Assembly: GCF_002982015.1 (NCBI RefSeq)
Contig: NZ_PVLV01000007.1
Coordinates: 1 to 39,810, forward strand
DNA from: Streptomyces solincola
Lineage (GTDB): Bacteria; Actinomycetota; Actinomycetes; Streptomycetales; Streptomycetaceae
Reading direction: 5' to 3'
DNA length: 39,810 bases
Shown here piece after piece: positions 1-7,237 of this stretch. How positions within the stretch are numbered: the stretch's first letter is position 1; each line of letters starts with the position of its first letter. Below the pieces are notes generated by a model. The model was not told where the DNA came from, made no database searches, and was given only the letters and a program-made list of their open reading frames with translations. Both the position numbers and the translations under genes were made by a program.

Positions 1-116
1 CATGGAACGCCTGCAGCCCCCGTTCCCCGATCAGGCGCCGCTCCCACCAACTCCCCCAGGTGGCCGCAGCGGAGGCACTGAGACCGGACGGGGGCCGCAG
101 ACGTTCCAGGACTCCC

Positions 117-443
117 ATGGACACCGCCGAACGCCCCACGGTCCGGTTCATCGCCGGCCGCCGCATGCAGTGCAAGGACATCCCCGACGAAGTCCTGTGC
201 GACGCCGTACGCCGCGTGCCGGTGCCCCGCGGCCCGGGGGCGGTGCCCTGGCGGATGTCGTGGGACGTGCAGGCCGCCCTGGAGGAGGTCACCGGCCCGG
301 TGCCCGACCGGCTGTTCCTCGCCAAGATCAGGCGGTTGTTCGCCAAGGGGCTCCTGGGCGGCTGCGACTGCGGATGCCGCGGCGACTACCACCTCACCGA
401 GGAGTGCCAGAACGGCACCGCCGGCTGCGGGTACTGCCCCTGA
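117..443 (+). CDS. Small Cys-rich phage-type protein
   Basis: A 108-aa protein with a basic first half and a Cys-rich C-terminus (CDCGC, then EEC, then CGYC), six Cys in about 25 residues, which suggests a metal-binding knuckle. No family was recognised. The ATG at 117 has AGGA 5 nt upstream. The same frame is open, with good third-position GC, back to base 3, so the gene could instead extend off the left edge or use the GTG at 60. It sits just before the terminase gene on the same strand, where phages often keep small DNA-binding or terminase-associated proteins, but that role is only inferred. Coding status is fairly sure, the start less so. Confidence 0.6.
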   Translation: MDTAERPTVRFIAGRRMQCKDIPDEVLCDAVRRVPVPRGPGAVPWRMSWDVQAALEEVTGPVPDRLFLAKIRRLFAKGLLGGCDCGCRGDYHLTEECQNGTAGCGYCP

Positions 444-492
444 TCAAGGCGGCCCGGGACGGTAGGCGAGCAGGGCGTGCACGGTGCGCGCC

Positions 493-2259
493 ATGGCCGC
501 CCCGACTTCCCCGACCCCCGCCGTGGCCGCCGCGCAAGCCGCCGTCGAGCAGCGCTCCGGAGTCCGCTCCCGCATCGCCTCCCGTGAAGCCGACCTGCTC
601 CTGCGGGCCCCCGTGCCGGCCCGGCGCGCCGTCCTCAAGACGCTCGACACCCACGACCTGAGCCACGTGCTCACCGAGGTCGAGCGGGAGACCGGCACCC
701 TCTACGGCCTGTGGGCGGACTCCCCGAGCGGGTTCATCGAGGACGTGCTGGGCGAGTCGATCTGGAGCAAGCAGCGCGACATCGTTGACGCCGTCCCCTT
801 CCACAAGCGGATCGCCGTCCCCGCAGGGTTCGGCGTCGGCAAGACGTGGATCGCAGGCCGCTTGGTCGCGTGGGCGGGCGCGGTGAACCCGCCCGGGACG
901 ATGGTCATCGTCACCACCGCGACTCGCTTCCGGCAGGTGCGCAACCAGCTCTGGCCGCACATCAGGAAGACGGTCGCCCGCGCGGGCCTGCCCGGGTGGT
1001 GCGACACGACGCAGTGGAAGATGCCCGACGCCTACGGCAACGACGTCGTGGTGGCCTACGGCTTCACCGCCCCCGAGGGCGACGAGGCGGCCATGCAGGG
1101 CATCCACGGCACGCCGAAGCTGCTGATCGTCGTGGACGAGGCCGGAGGTATCGCCCGCAGCATCGGCGCCGGTACGAACAACCTCTTGACCGGTGACGCC
1201 CGGATGCTCGCCATCGGCAACCCGCCGGCCGACGACCCCCGGTCCTGGTTCGAGGGCCTGTGCGAGGAAGGCGACGACCCCGAGGAACCCACCACCGTCA
1301 CCGTGCCGATCGCCACGTTCGACTCCCCCGCGATCACCAAGGAACGCGTCCCGTTCTGCAACGACTGCCCCCCGGGCGTCCCGCAGCACTCCCTCGCGAT
1401 CCACCTCCCAGACATGGACTGGGTCGACCGCACGATCAGGGAGTACGGCGAAGACCACCCGTACGTCCAGGCCAAGGTGTACGCCCGCTTCCCCAAGGGC
1501 GGCGGCGGCAAGGTCATCCCGATCACCTGGGTCGAGGACGCCCAGCAGAACGAGGACCCGACCGGGCCCGGATGGGCGCGCCTGTGCGACCTCGGCCTGC
1601 CCGGCGAGACGGCCACGCACACCGTCAAGCAAGGCGCCTGGGTCCGCCTCGGCGTGGACGTGGCCGCCGACGGGGGCGACGAGTTCACGATCTACCGCAT
1701 CGTCGGCGACGCGATCGAGCACCGCCACCACTCCAGCGGCGCCGCCAACGACAACCAGGTCAAGGTCGCCGCGAAGATCCTGGAGGAGATCCACGCCGCG
1801 GAGCGCCTGGCGCAGGCCCTCGGCTCCACCGCGAAGGTGCACGTCAAGATCGACAAGAACGGCCTCGGGCACGGCGCCGTCGGCATGCTGGAGGTCTGGG
1901 GGCAGAACGGCAAGCACAACAGCGAGATCATCGGCGTGATGGTCTCCGAGTCCCCCGACCGCGACGACCCGGGCGCCGTGATGCGGCCCTTCCGCAAGCG
2001 AGACGAGATGTGGCTCGCGTCCCGGGCCCTGCTCCAGCCGGACCCGGCCACCGGCTCCGGCCGGCTCCGCCTCCGCGTCGACCGCCAGGCCGCCATCCAG
2101 CTCACCACGCCGAACCTCGGCAACAACGCCGGCGGCTACTCGGTGGTCGAGTCGAAGAAGCAGATGAAGGCCCGCGGCATGAAGAGCCCGGACCGGGCCG
2201 AGGGCATCCTCCTCGCCGTCTACGAGCCGCACGTCCGCCGCCGCGGCCTCATCGCCTGA
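493..2259 (+). CDS. Phage terminase large subunit (packaging ATPase-nuclease)
   Basis: Predicted motor that translocates phage DNA into the prohead and cuts it. The N-terminal ATPase domain has a Walker A motif, GFGVGKTW, with Lys at about residue 117, and a Walker B motif, LLIVVDEAGG, with D215/E216. The C-terminal half looks like an RNase H-fold nuclease: LGVDVAADGGDE gives a candidate metal-binding Asp near 389, a later KIDKNGLGHG segment follows, and DRAEGILLA lies near the end. The 588-aa length suits a full-length large subunit. The ATG at 493 was preferred to the GTG at 484; neither has a strong ribosome site. No small terminase was recognised beside it. The portal that should work with it lies at 29.0 kb. 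Confidence 0.85.
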   Translation: MAAPTSPTPAVAAAQAAVEQRSGVRSRIASREADLLLRAPVPARRAVLKTLDTHDLSHVLTEVERETGTLYGLWADSPSGFIEDVLGESIWSKQRDIVDAVPFHKRIAVPAGFGVGKTWIAGRLVAWAGAVNPPGTMVIVTTATRFRQVRNQLWPHIRKTVARAGLPGWCDTTQWKMPDAYGNDVVVAYGFTAPEGDEAAMQGIHGTPKLLIVVDEAGGIARSIGAGTNNLLTGDARMLAIGNPPADDPRSWFEGLCEEGDDPEEPTTVTVPIATFDSPAITKERVPFCNDCPPGVPQHSLAIHLPDMDWVDRTIREYGEDHPYVQAKVYARFPKGGGGKVIPITWVEDAQQNEDPTGPGWARLCDLGLPGETATHTVKQGAWVRLGVDVAADGGDEFTIYRIVGDAIEHRHHSSGAANDNQVKVAAKILEEIHAAERLAQALGSTAKVHVKIDKNGLGHGAVGMLEVWGQNGKHNSEIIGVMVSESPDRDDPGAVMRPFRKRDEMWLASRALLQPDPATGSGRLRLRVDRQAAIQLTTPNLGNNAGGYSVVESKKQMKARGMKSPDRAEGILLAVYEPHVRRRGLIA

Positions 2260-2332
2260 GACGCAAGCCCGCCCGGCCCGGCACCGTACGCCTCCCGCCG
2301 ACACCCCGTCGGCCCACACCCAAGGAGGAGCC

Positions 2333-2614
2333 TTGCAGAAGGCCGTCGCCCTCGACACCGCCGTCTACCGAGCCGGCGGAGACCCGGACAAGCAGTACGT
2401 CAACGTCTTCGTGACCATCAGCGGGCCGCGTGACGCGCTGCTCGACCTCACCGCCGAGGAGCGCGAGGCGCTGCTCATCGGCGCCCTCGAAGGCATGGGC
2501 GCCGCCCTCCCGGAGAAGTACGACGTGGCCGGCTCCCTCACCTACCAGGAGCGCGTGGCGGTCACCTTCGAGGAGGACACCGAGCCGGAGCCGGAGCAGC
2601 CCGCCGGCGAGTGA
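2333..2614 (+). CDS. Small acidic protein with TTG start, unknown function
   Basis: A 93-aa acidic protein ending in a Glu/Pro-rich tail (EEDTEPEPEQPAGE). The start is a TTG at 2333, chosen because a near-perfect ribosome site, AAGGAGG, lies 4 nt upstream and no ATG or GTG fits as well. It follows the terminase by 73 nt on the same strand. No family was recognised. The 73-nt gap contains GAGACGCAAGCCCG (2258-2271), which closely resembles a promoter-like motif at 28652. Confidence 0.65.
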   Translation: MQKAVALDTAVYRAGGDPDKQYVNVFVTISGPRDALLDLTAEEREALLIGALEGMGAALPEKYDVAGSLTYQERVAVTFEEDTEPEPEQPAGE

Positions 2615-2728
2615 CCGACGACGCGGGCGCACCCACAGGGCTCCGGCCCGGGGTGCGCCCGCGCACTTCGACGGCCGAATCTGCGGCCTTCGAGGGCTGG
2701 CTGAGGAGCGACCCGTCATCATGGGGGC

Positions 2729-3784
2729 ATGTCCACCGCTGCCGAGTCGCCCGCCGCGCCGTCCCTGGCCGCCCTCAAGCGCGCCGTGGACGAGCTGTGC
2801 GCCCTTCCCAGCGAGCAGATGGGCTCCTCCCGCAAGAAGCATCTCCGGGCGCTTCAGGGAGCCTTCGAGCGGGCCCTGACCAAACACGGCCTCGTGCCCG
2901 ACGCGTACGACGACCTGACGTCCCTGCTCTCCGGCCCGTCCGTCACCGAGTTCCTGCGCCTCGCGAGCGAAGGCCGCATCCGCGGCGACGACAAGACCGA
3001 CCGCGAGTCCGACGCCCAGATCCGCGCCCGCATCCGCGCCATGGAGATCATCGCCCAGCACACCCGCACACCGTTCGAGCGGCCGGAGATGCCGCCGGCC
3101 CCCGCGCTGGCCCCGGTCGTGCCCCCGGTGACCCGGTCCCTGCTCCTGGAGCACTTCAAGGGCCAGGTCAAGCGCGACATCAGCGAACCGTTCCGCGTCC
3201 GCTTCCTCGCCATGTACGGCATCGTCCTCGACACGGCCGCCAGCTCCGGCACGCTCGCCGAGCAGCACGTCGCGCACCTCGCCCGCGACCTGTCCACGGT
3301 GCGGATACAGCGCCCTCGCCAGGGCCGCATGGCCGAGCCGCCCCCCGTCGAGGAGTGGGAGCTGTCGCCGGCCACCCGCGACGCCCTCAACGCCTATCTC
3401 CCGCTGCGGGAACAGCTCACCCGGCGGCACCAGCAAGAGCGGCAGCACGAGCAGAACGCCGTCAAGCACCTGTGGGTGTCCCTGGAGCACAACACCCGGC
3501 AGCTCCCCGACGGCACGAAGGTCACCGAGCCGCCCGGCATGCGGCTGCGGGCTCGCGGCGTCCAGCGCGTCTTCTTCCGGGCGGCCGAAGCCCTGAACAG
3601 CGAGATGGAGCAGCTCCTGGAGGAGCGCGGCGCGCCCCAGATCGGCAGCGAAGTGCCGGAGTGGTCGCCGATGCCGACCCGCCTCGAACCCCTCCGCCGC
3701 GCCGTCGAAGACGAGCTGCGTCAGCGCGAAGAAGAGCACGGCGGCGTGCAGCAGGTCATCGTCCTCCGCGGCCGGACCGCCTGA
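2729..3784 (+). CDS. Recombinase-like protein lacking catalytic residues
   Basis: A 351-aa protein. Its middle (about residues 145-290) reads like the core of a tyrosine recombinase: a helical segment FRVRFLAMYGIVLDTAASSG, then a strand with DLSTVRIQRPR, then LSPATRDALNAYLPLRE, then LWVSLEHN and a PPGMRLRARGVQR segment. The Arg normally found in TGLRxxE is missing (TAASSGTLAEQ) and no HxxR...Y set was found, so it is probably not an active recombinase. The C-terminus is rich in Glu and Arg. The ATG at 2729 has no Shine-Dalgarno sequence, so translation may be leaderless. It ends 14 nt before a strong hairpin. Recombinase likeness is a weak structural reading; coding status is good. Confidence 0.5.
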   Translation: MSTAAESPAAPSLAALKRAVDELCALPSEQMGSSRKKHLRALQGAFERALTKHGLVPDAYDDLTSLLSGPSVTEFLRLASEGRIRGDDKTDRESDAQIRARIRAMEIIAQHTRTPFERPEMPPAPALAPVVPPVTRSLLLEHFKGQVKRDISEPFRVRFLAMYGIVLDTAASSGTLAEQHVAHLARDLSTVRIQRPRQGRMAEPPPVEEWELSPATRDALNAYLPLREQLTRRHQQERQHEQNAVKHLWVSLEHNTRQLPDGTKVTEPPGMRLRARGVQRVFFRAAEALNSEMEQLLEERGAPQIGSEVPEWSPMPTRLEPLRRAVEDELRQREEEHGGVQQVIVLRGRTA

Positions 3785-3797
3785 CCTCGGAAACGCC

Positions 3798-3850
3798 GAC
3801 GGGCCGCCGGGCGGACGGGGAAGAACCCCATCGGTGCCCGGCGGCCCGTC
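3798..3850. terminator. Bidirectional terminator between convergent genes
   Basis: A perfect 15-bp inverted repeat, GACGGGCCGCCGGGC at 3798-3812 and its complement at 3836-3850, with an inner GGGG-AAGAA-CCCC stem. It lies between a + strand gene ending at 3784 and a - strand gene ending at 3863, so it can serve both. Confidence 0.85.
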
Positions 3851-3862
3851 AGACCGCGTTCA

Positions 3863-4279
3863 TCAGGCGCGGATGTACGACCCCGACACGGTGATGATCT
3901 CCGCGTCCGTCACACCCTCGGCGTCGCCGTAGAGGTGGGTGATGTTCTGCACGGCCGCGCCGTTGGAGGTGCCGGTCACGCGCAGACGGTCGATCGACTT
4001 GCCGTCGCTGCCCGCGTAGATCTGGGCCTCGCCCGTCCACACGCCGTGGTCCGCGCTCCGGCCGTCCAGGGAGAGCTGGAAGACCGTGCGGGCGCCGGTG
4101 ACCTTGGCCGGCACCGGCAGGGTCAGGCCGAACCCGGCGTCGCTGGCCGAGTTCGTCTCCTTCCGCGCCACGATCATGGCGGTGAAGGTGACGACGCCGT
4201 TCGCATCGACGAACTCGCCGTCGCTGGTGGTGCCGTCCGTGCCCTGGACGTTCGTGAGCTTCGGAGTCCAAGAAGTCAT
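3863..4279 (-). CDS. Putative phage structural (fibre or decoration) protein
   Basis: A 138-aa protein beginning MTSWTPKLTNVQGTDGTTSDGEF. It is rich in Thr, Ser, Gly and Val and appears mostly beta-stranded, with alternating segments such as VVTFTAMIVARK and GFGLTLPVPAKV. Short proteins of this style occur as minor tail or fibre-like components in actinophages, but this is resemblance only. The ATG at 4279 has AAGGA upstream and was preferred to longer in-frame starts. It is flanked by strong hairpins on both sides, so it is probably a single-gene transcript. It stands alone on the - strand, away from other structural genes. Confidence 0.55.
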   Translation of the reverse strand: MTSWTPKLTNVQGTDGTTSDGEFVDANGVVTFTAMIVARKETNSASDAGFGLTLPVPAKVTGARTVFQLSLDGRSADHGVWTGEAQIYAGSDGKSIDRLRVTGTSNGAAVQNITHLYGDAEGVTDAEIITVSGSYIRA

Positions 4280-4384
4280 GCAGAGTCCTTCCGTAGTGAA
4301 GCCTGCCGGTCCGGCAGGCGGGAAGGACTGTGCGGGTTGGGGAGGGCTAGCGTCCCGGCACGCTCGGCGACCGGGCAACGAAAG

Positions 4385-4418
4385 GGCCCGGTACCGACGG
4401 GGGATGCGGTACCGGGCC
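4385..4418 (-). terminator. Terminator of the 5606-4444 operon
   Basis: A perfect 12-bp inverted repeat, GGCCCGGTACCG at 4385-4396 and its complement at 4407-4418. Read on the - strand it follows the gene ending at 4444 and is trailed by CTTTCGTT, a modest T-rich tract. Confidence 0.8.
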
Positions 4419-4443
4419 TATGGCGCACTCTACTCCGTGATCA

Positions 4444-5178
4444 TCACACCGCTGGGAGTCTCGCCTGAAGTGACGCCGCGGCGGCGTCGAGCGCGGCGTG
4501 CAGCTCCGGCAGCAGCGACAGCGCCGCCTCGATGTGGTCGGGGCCGGCCTTCGGGTCCGCCTGCACCGCAGCGAACGCCTCCAGCGGCGTCATCGGGACG
4601 AGCCTGCGCGTCCACAATGCGCTCGCCCGACCGCTGGCGTACCGGTCGGTCAGGGCCTCGATCGGCGTCAGCGGCGGGGCGCCCTCGCCGCGCAGCAGCG
4701 GGGCCAAGCCCCGCTCCGTGACCTCTCGGCAGATCGCGTCACCGTCACCGAAGCACGACGGCTGCCGCTCAGAGGCTTTCACCAGACGCTCGGCCAGGGC
4801 GCGCTCGCGGTCGTCGCTCGGGCCCGGGTTCTTCAGGGTGTCCAACAGCCGGCGGGCGTCGTACACGCTGACGCCGGCGCTGTACGCGTCCTCGCCGGGG
4901 TCGCCGTCGCGGACGTAGCGGATCGCGGCGACGGCCCAAGCCGTGTCGGTGTACTCGCGCCGGTAGCCGACTCCGTCCAGGGCCTCCTTGTCGAGCTTCG
5001 CCGCGGCCCGGCGGACCGCGGTCTCGGTGGGGCCGTCCCGCCAGAAGAACGTCCACCGCTTGGGGTGCGCGTACTCGTCCAGCTCGGCCTCGATCTGCCG
5101 GTCGCGCGGCAGGCCGTACTGCTCGGTGAGCTTCCAGGCGACCTTGCGCAGCCGCTCGGCTCGCCGCGGAACCGCCAT
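4444..5178 (-). CDS. Hypothetical protein, 244 aa
   Basis: Begins MAVPRRAERLRKVAWKLTEQ and appears mostly helical. Segments include KRWTFFWRDGPTE near residue 40, a stretch with AVAAIRYVRDGDPGED, and a C-terminal helical region (HIEAALSLLPELHAALDAAAASL). No known domain was recognised. The ATG at 5178 overlaps the upstream gene's TGA in an ATGA arrangement, so the two are translationally coupled and probably work together. The repeating helical pattern would suit a protein-protein interaction role, but nothing specific can be assigned. Confidence 0.6.
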   Translation of the reverse strand: MAVPRRAERLRKVAWKLTEQYGLPRDRQIEAELDEYAHPKRWTFFWRDGPTETAVRRAAAKLDKEALDGVGYRREYTDTAWAVAAIRYVRDGDPGEDAYSAGVSVYDARRLLDTLKNPGPSDDRERALAERLVKASERQPSCFGDGDAICREVTERGLAPLLRGEGAPPLTPIEALTDRYASGRASALWTRRLVPMTPLEAFAAVQADPKAGPDHIEAALSLLPELHAALDAAAASLQARLPAV

Positions 5179-5606
5179 CAGGCGTCGTCCCCGAACAGCT
5201 CCTGCTTGAAGCGGCGGGTGCGCTCTGCGTCGGCGCGGATCTGCTCGACGGCCTGCTCGTTCTCCAACTTCTCGATGGGGAAGAGCGTCGGCCCGAGCCG
5301 CCCGCCGTGCCGCTGCGCGAACGCGGTGATGAGCTGCACGGTCCGGTGCGAGTCCACGATCGGATCGTGGTACACCGACCCCTTCTCGCCGTCCTCGTAC
5401 GTCACCGGCTCGCTGATCTTGCGCTCGAAGGTGTCCAGGGCGGACCTCAAGGAGCCGATCTTCTCGTGGACGGACCGCCAGTTCCCATCCTCCGCGTACC
5501 CGACCAGCGCGGAAATGCGGTCGAGGACGTACGCGAAGTCCTCGGCGATCACGGCCTCCCGATCCGTGGCGCCGAGAAGTTCGGAGAGGCGGGGCTGGTC
5601 GGTCAT
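5178..5606 (-). CDS. Hypothetical protein, 142 aa
   Basis: Begins MTDQPRLSELLGATDRE and is predominantly helical and charged, ending RTRRFKQELFGDDA. No domain was recognised. The ATG at 5606 was chosen because GAAGGG lies 8 nt upstream; a GTG at 5651 in the same frame has no ribosome site. It is the first gene of a two-gene coupled operon with the 244-aa protein, whose ATG overlaps this stop. A 254-nt gap holding two TATCAA/TTGATA dyads lies upstream, so expression may be under control of that operator region. Confidence 0.6.
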   Translation of the reverse strand: MTDQPRLSELLGATDREAVIAEDFAYVLDRISALVGYAEDGNWRSVHEKIGSLRSALDTFERKISEPVTYEDGEKGSVYHDPIVDSHRTVQLITAFAQRHGGRLGPTLFPIEKLENEQAVEQIRADAERTRRFKQELFGDDA

Positions 5607-5860
5607 CACGGGCCCTTCGATGCTGTCCAGTTGGAGCAGCCAGTCTTCCACGGGCGATTCCGGGCCGAGTACACAATCCGGTCTTCGCCCCGGCTCACCA
5701 GACCTCGGCCGCCGGCCAGAGCTTCAGGCCGTCCAGCGGTTCGAGGACTTCGGCCGCCGACCCGGCCTCGTCCAGCGCCGCGCAGCCGGCCTTCTTCTAT
5801 CAACCTTGATAGTGCAGACGGCGCAGGCGCGCCCCTGCGCCGCGCCCAGCGCCGCTTCTA
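5607..5860. other. Operator-bearing intergenic region
   Basis: No complete gene is visible in this 254-nt gap. It holds one copy of the CTATCAA-CC-TTGATAG dyad and adjoins a second. On the - strand, between the first dyad and about 5698, there is a 31-codon frame with good third-position GC (peptide KKAGCAALDEAGSAAEVLEP and on, stop TGA). It has no ATG, GTG or TTG start and follows an in-frame TAG inside the dyad, so it may be a gene remnant. Confidence 0.4.
5797..5812. promoter_or_regulatory. Dyad operator copy 1
   Basis: CTATCAA-CC-TTGATAG has perfect 7-bp arms and a 2-bp spacer. It is one of three copies; the next begins 61 bp away, about six helical turns, in the same orientation. Both this copy and the next are followed on the - strand by GGTTGATAGAAG. 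Confidence 0.65.
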
Positions 5861-5873
5861 TCAACCTTGATTG
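5858..5873. promoter_or_regulatory. Dyad operator copy 2
   Basis: CTATCAACCTTGATTG differs from copy 1 by one base. It overlaps the stop codon end of the gene at 5861-6508, which supplies the last codons of that protein. Confidence 0.6.
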
Positions 5874-6508
5874 AGGGCCCGGGTCCCAATCGCGGCGATC
5901 GAGGACGGCGGGTGCTCGTCCGGCGGCCACGGCCCGTACCGTTCGAGGGCCTGGCGCACGATCCGCGGGGCCGACATCACCCGCTTCACCAGCTCCTCGC
6001 GCTTGTCGTACTCCTCGGGGGTGTAGTCCAGGGAGTTGTACAGCAGCCCCAGCTCCTCCATCTCCTTCAAGGGCTCCTCGCTCACCCGGATCGACGCCGT
6101 CCGAAGCTGCTTGAGCAGGGACAAGGGCAGCTCGTACGTGCGCGTGATCAGGAAGCCCGGGTAGTTCTTCCCGATCCCCCGGCCGGCCAGCGTCGCGAAC
6201 TCCTCCTCCATGGCCGTCAACGGCTCCCACGGACCAGCCAGATCGTCCTCGACAAGCCGCTGTCGAACCGCCCGCTCGACGTACTGATCGAGCGTGGGCC
6301 ACAGCTCGGACCGGCGGCGCCGGGCCTCCAGCCGGGCCTCGTCCCGGGTGATCCCCCCGTTGCTCTCCTCGACCAGGTCGTGCACCCACTCCGCCATCGC
6401 CCGGCGCTGCTCCTTGCGCAGGTCCGTGAAGCGCTTGGCGTGCTCCACGTCGATCGCGAACGTGCACTTCTCCCGCCGCTCCCCCGCCTCCACGGACCCC
6501 TCGCTCAC
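5861..6508 (-). CDS. Candidate DNA-binding or partition protein flanked by its operators
   Basis: A 215-aa charged, helical protein. The first 50 residues (KCTFAIDVEHAKRFTDLRKE followed by a long helix) resemble a short strand plus two helices, as in ribbon-helix-helix proteins. No catalytic motif was seen. The GTG at 6508 was chosen for its AGAGGAG ribosome site 6 nt upstream. A TATCAA/TTGATA dyad sits directly upstream of that ribosome site and another overlaps the stop codon, so the gene is bracketed by identical sites. This is the arrangement of an autoregulated repressor or of a partition adaptor beside its centromere. No ParA was seen in the window. The function is inferred from position. 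Confidence 0.5.
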   Translation of the reverse strand: MSEGSVEAGERREKCTFAIDVEHAKRFTDLRKEQRRAMAEWVHDLVEESNGGITRDEARLEARRRRSELWPTLDQYVERAVRQRLVEDDLAGPWEPLTAMEEEFATLAGRGIGKNYPGFLITRTYELPLSLLKQLRTASIRVSEEPLKEMEELGLLYNSLDYTPEEYDKREELVKRVMSAPRIVRQALERYGPWPPDEHPPSSIAAIGTRALNQG

Positions 6509-6518
6509 GCCGTCTCCT

Positions 6519-6534
6519 CTATCAAGGTTGATAC
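6519..6534 (-). promoter_or_regulatory. Dyad operator copy 3, at the ribosome site
   Basis: On the - strand this reads GTATCAACCTTGATAG and is immediately followed by AGGAG and the GTG start at 6508. A bound protein here would block transcription of the downstream gene, and its position fits autoregulation. Confidence 0.65.
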
Positions 6535-6586
6535 CGGCGAGCCGGCTGCGCGCCGCCGTCCTGCGCAACGAGCGCGCTCCCTCATG

Positions 6587-6624
6587 GTGGCGTTCCGAAC
6601 CGCACCCGGAGGCCGGAACGCCAC
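6587..6624 (-). terminator. Hairpin terminator after lipoprotein gene
   Basis: A perfect 10-bp inverted repeat, GTGGCGTTCC at 6587-6596 and its complement at 6615-6624, 15 nt past the stop of the - strand lipoprotein gene. Confidence 0.75.
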
Positions 6625-6638
6625 AACTCGCCGACGAG

Positions 6639-7115
6639 CTACTGCAACGGATGAGCCGCGATCCACTCGTCCAGGGCCTCGCCCTGAGCCCAGATCAGCG
6701 GCCGGGCGTCCAGCCACCCCTCGGTGTCGCCCTCCCCCGACGGGGTGCTGGCGTACGACTCCAGCCGGTCGATGATGGCGTACGCGTCGGAGTAGAAGCC
6801 CTTCGGCGCCGCGGGGTCCGCGTTCATCGCCTTCCGGATCTTCCGCACGTCATCCACGTAGTCCTGGACGCGCACCGCGCAGCCCTCACGGTCGGCGTCG
6901 ACAGCCGAACCGTTCACACACCCGATGTCGTGGGTCGCCCACCACTCCATCGCCTTGTCCCACTGCGCCTTCACCGGCTCCGCAGGCTTCTTCGCTGCGG
7001 ACGCGGTCGCCTTCGGCTTGCTCTCCGCGCCGGCGTCACCGCCGCACGCCGCAGTCCCCGCCATCGTCACGGCCGCGAGCAGCACGGCCGCGACCTTCCC
7101 CCACCCCTTGGTCAT
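6639..7115 (-). CDS. Predicted lipoprotein
   Basis: A 158-aa secreted protein anchored in the membrane by a lipid. The N-terminus MTKGWGKVAAVLLAAVTMAG is a short signal peptide ending in a TAAC lipobox-like site, followed by an Ala/Lys/Pro linker and a globular domain with two Cys (DIGC and EGC, about 15 residues apart) that could form a disulfide. No family was recognised. The start could instead be the ATG at 7127, which adds MISA; neither has a clear ribosome site. Strong hairpins lie on both sides. On a conjugative or phage-like element, surface lipoproteins often alter entry of related elements, but that is only a possibility. Confidence 0.65.
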   Translation of the reverse strand: MTKGWGKVAAVLLAAVTMAGTAACGGDAGAESKPKATASAAKKPAEPVKAQWDKAMEWWATHDIGCVNGSAVDADREGCAVRVQDYVDDVRKIRKAMNADPAAPKGFYSDAYAIIDRLESYASTPSGEGDTEGWLDARPLIWAQGEALDEWIAAHPLQ

Positions 7116-7145
7116 GGCGGAGATCATGCCACGCAGAACGCACCA

Positions 7146-7181
7146 CGGCGGTCGCGGGGGAAGTGCCTCCCGCGACCGCCG
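7146..7181 (-). terminator. Hairpin after the translocase gene
   Basis: A 13-bp perfect inverted repeat (7146-7158 and 7169-7181, GC-rich core GGTCGCGGG/CCCGCGACC) between the translocase stop at 7238 and the lipoprotein start. It ends only about 20-30 nt before that start, leaving little room for a separate promoter, so it may attenuate rather than fully stop transcription. Confidence 0.75.
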
Positions 7182-7237
7182 GTGTCCTGGTCTCTACGCC
7201 CCCGCCCACGGCAGCGTCCCGGGCGGCTGACGCCGCC

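Noticed and set aside
1-81. Possible tail end of an upstream gene in frame 1 (stop at 79-81)
   Set aside because: Poor codon bias; the frame continuing into the gene at 117 has better bias, so no separate partial gene is called.
394-2358. 654-codon - strand frame opposite the terminase
   Set aside because: Terminase motifs are clear on the + strand; the antisense product is low complexity.
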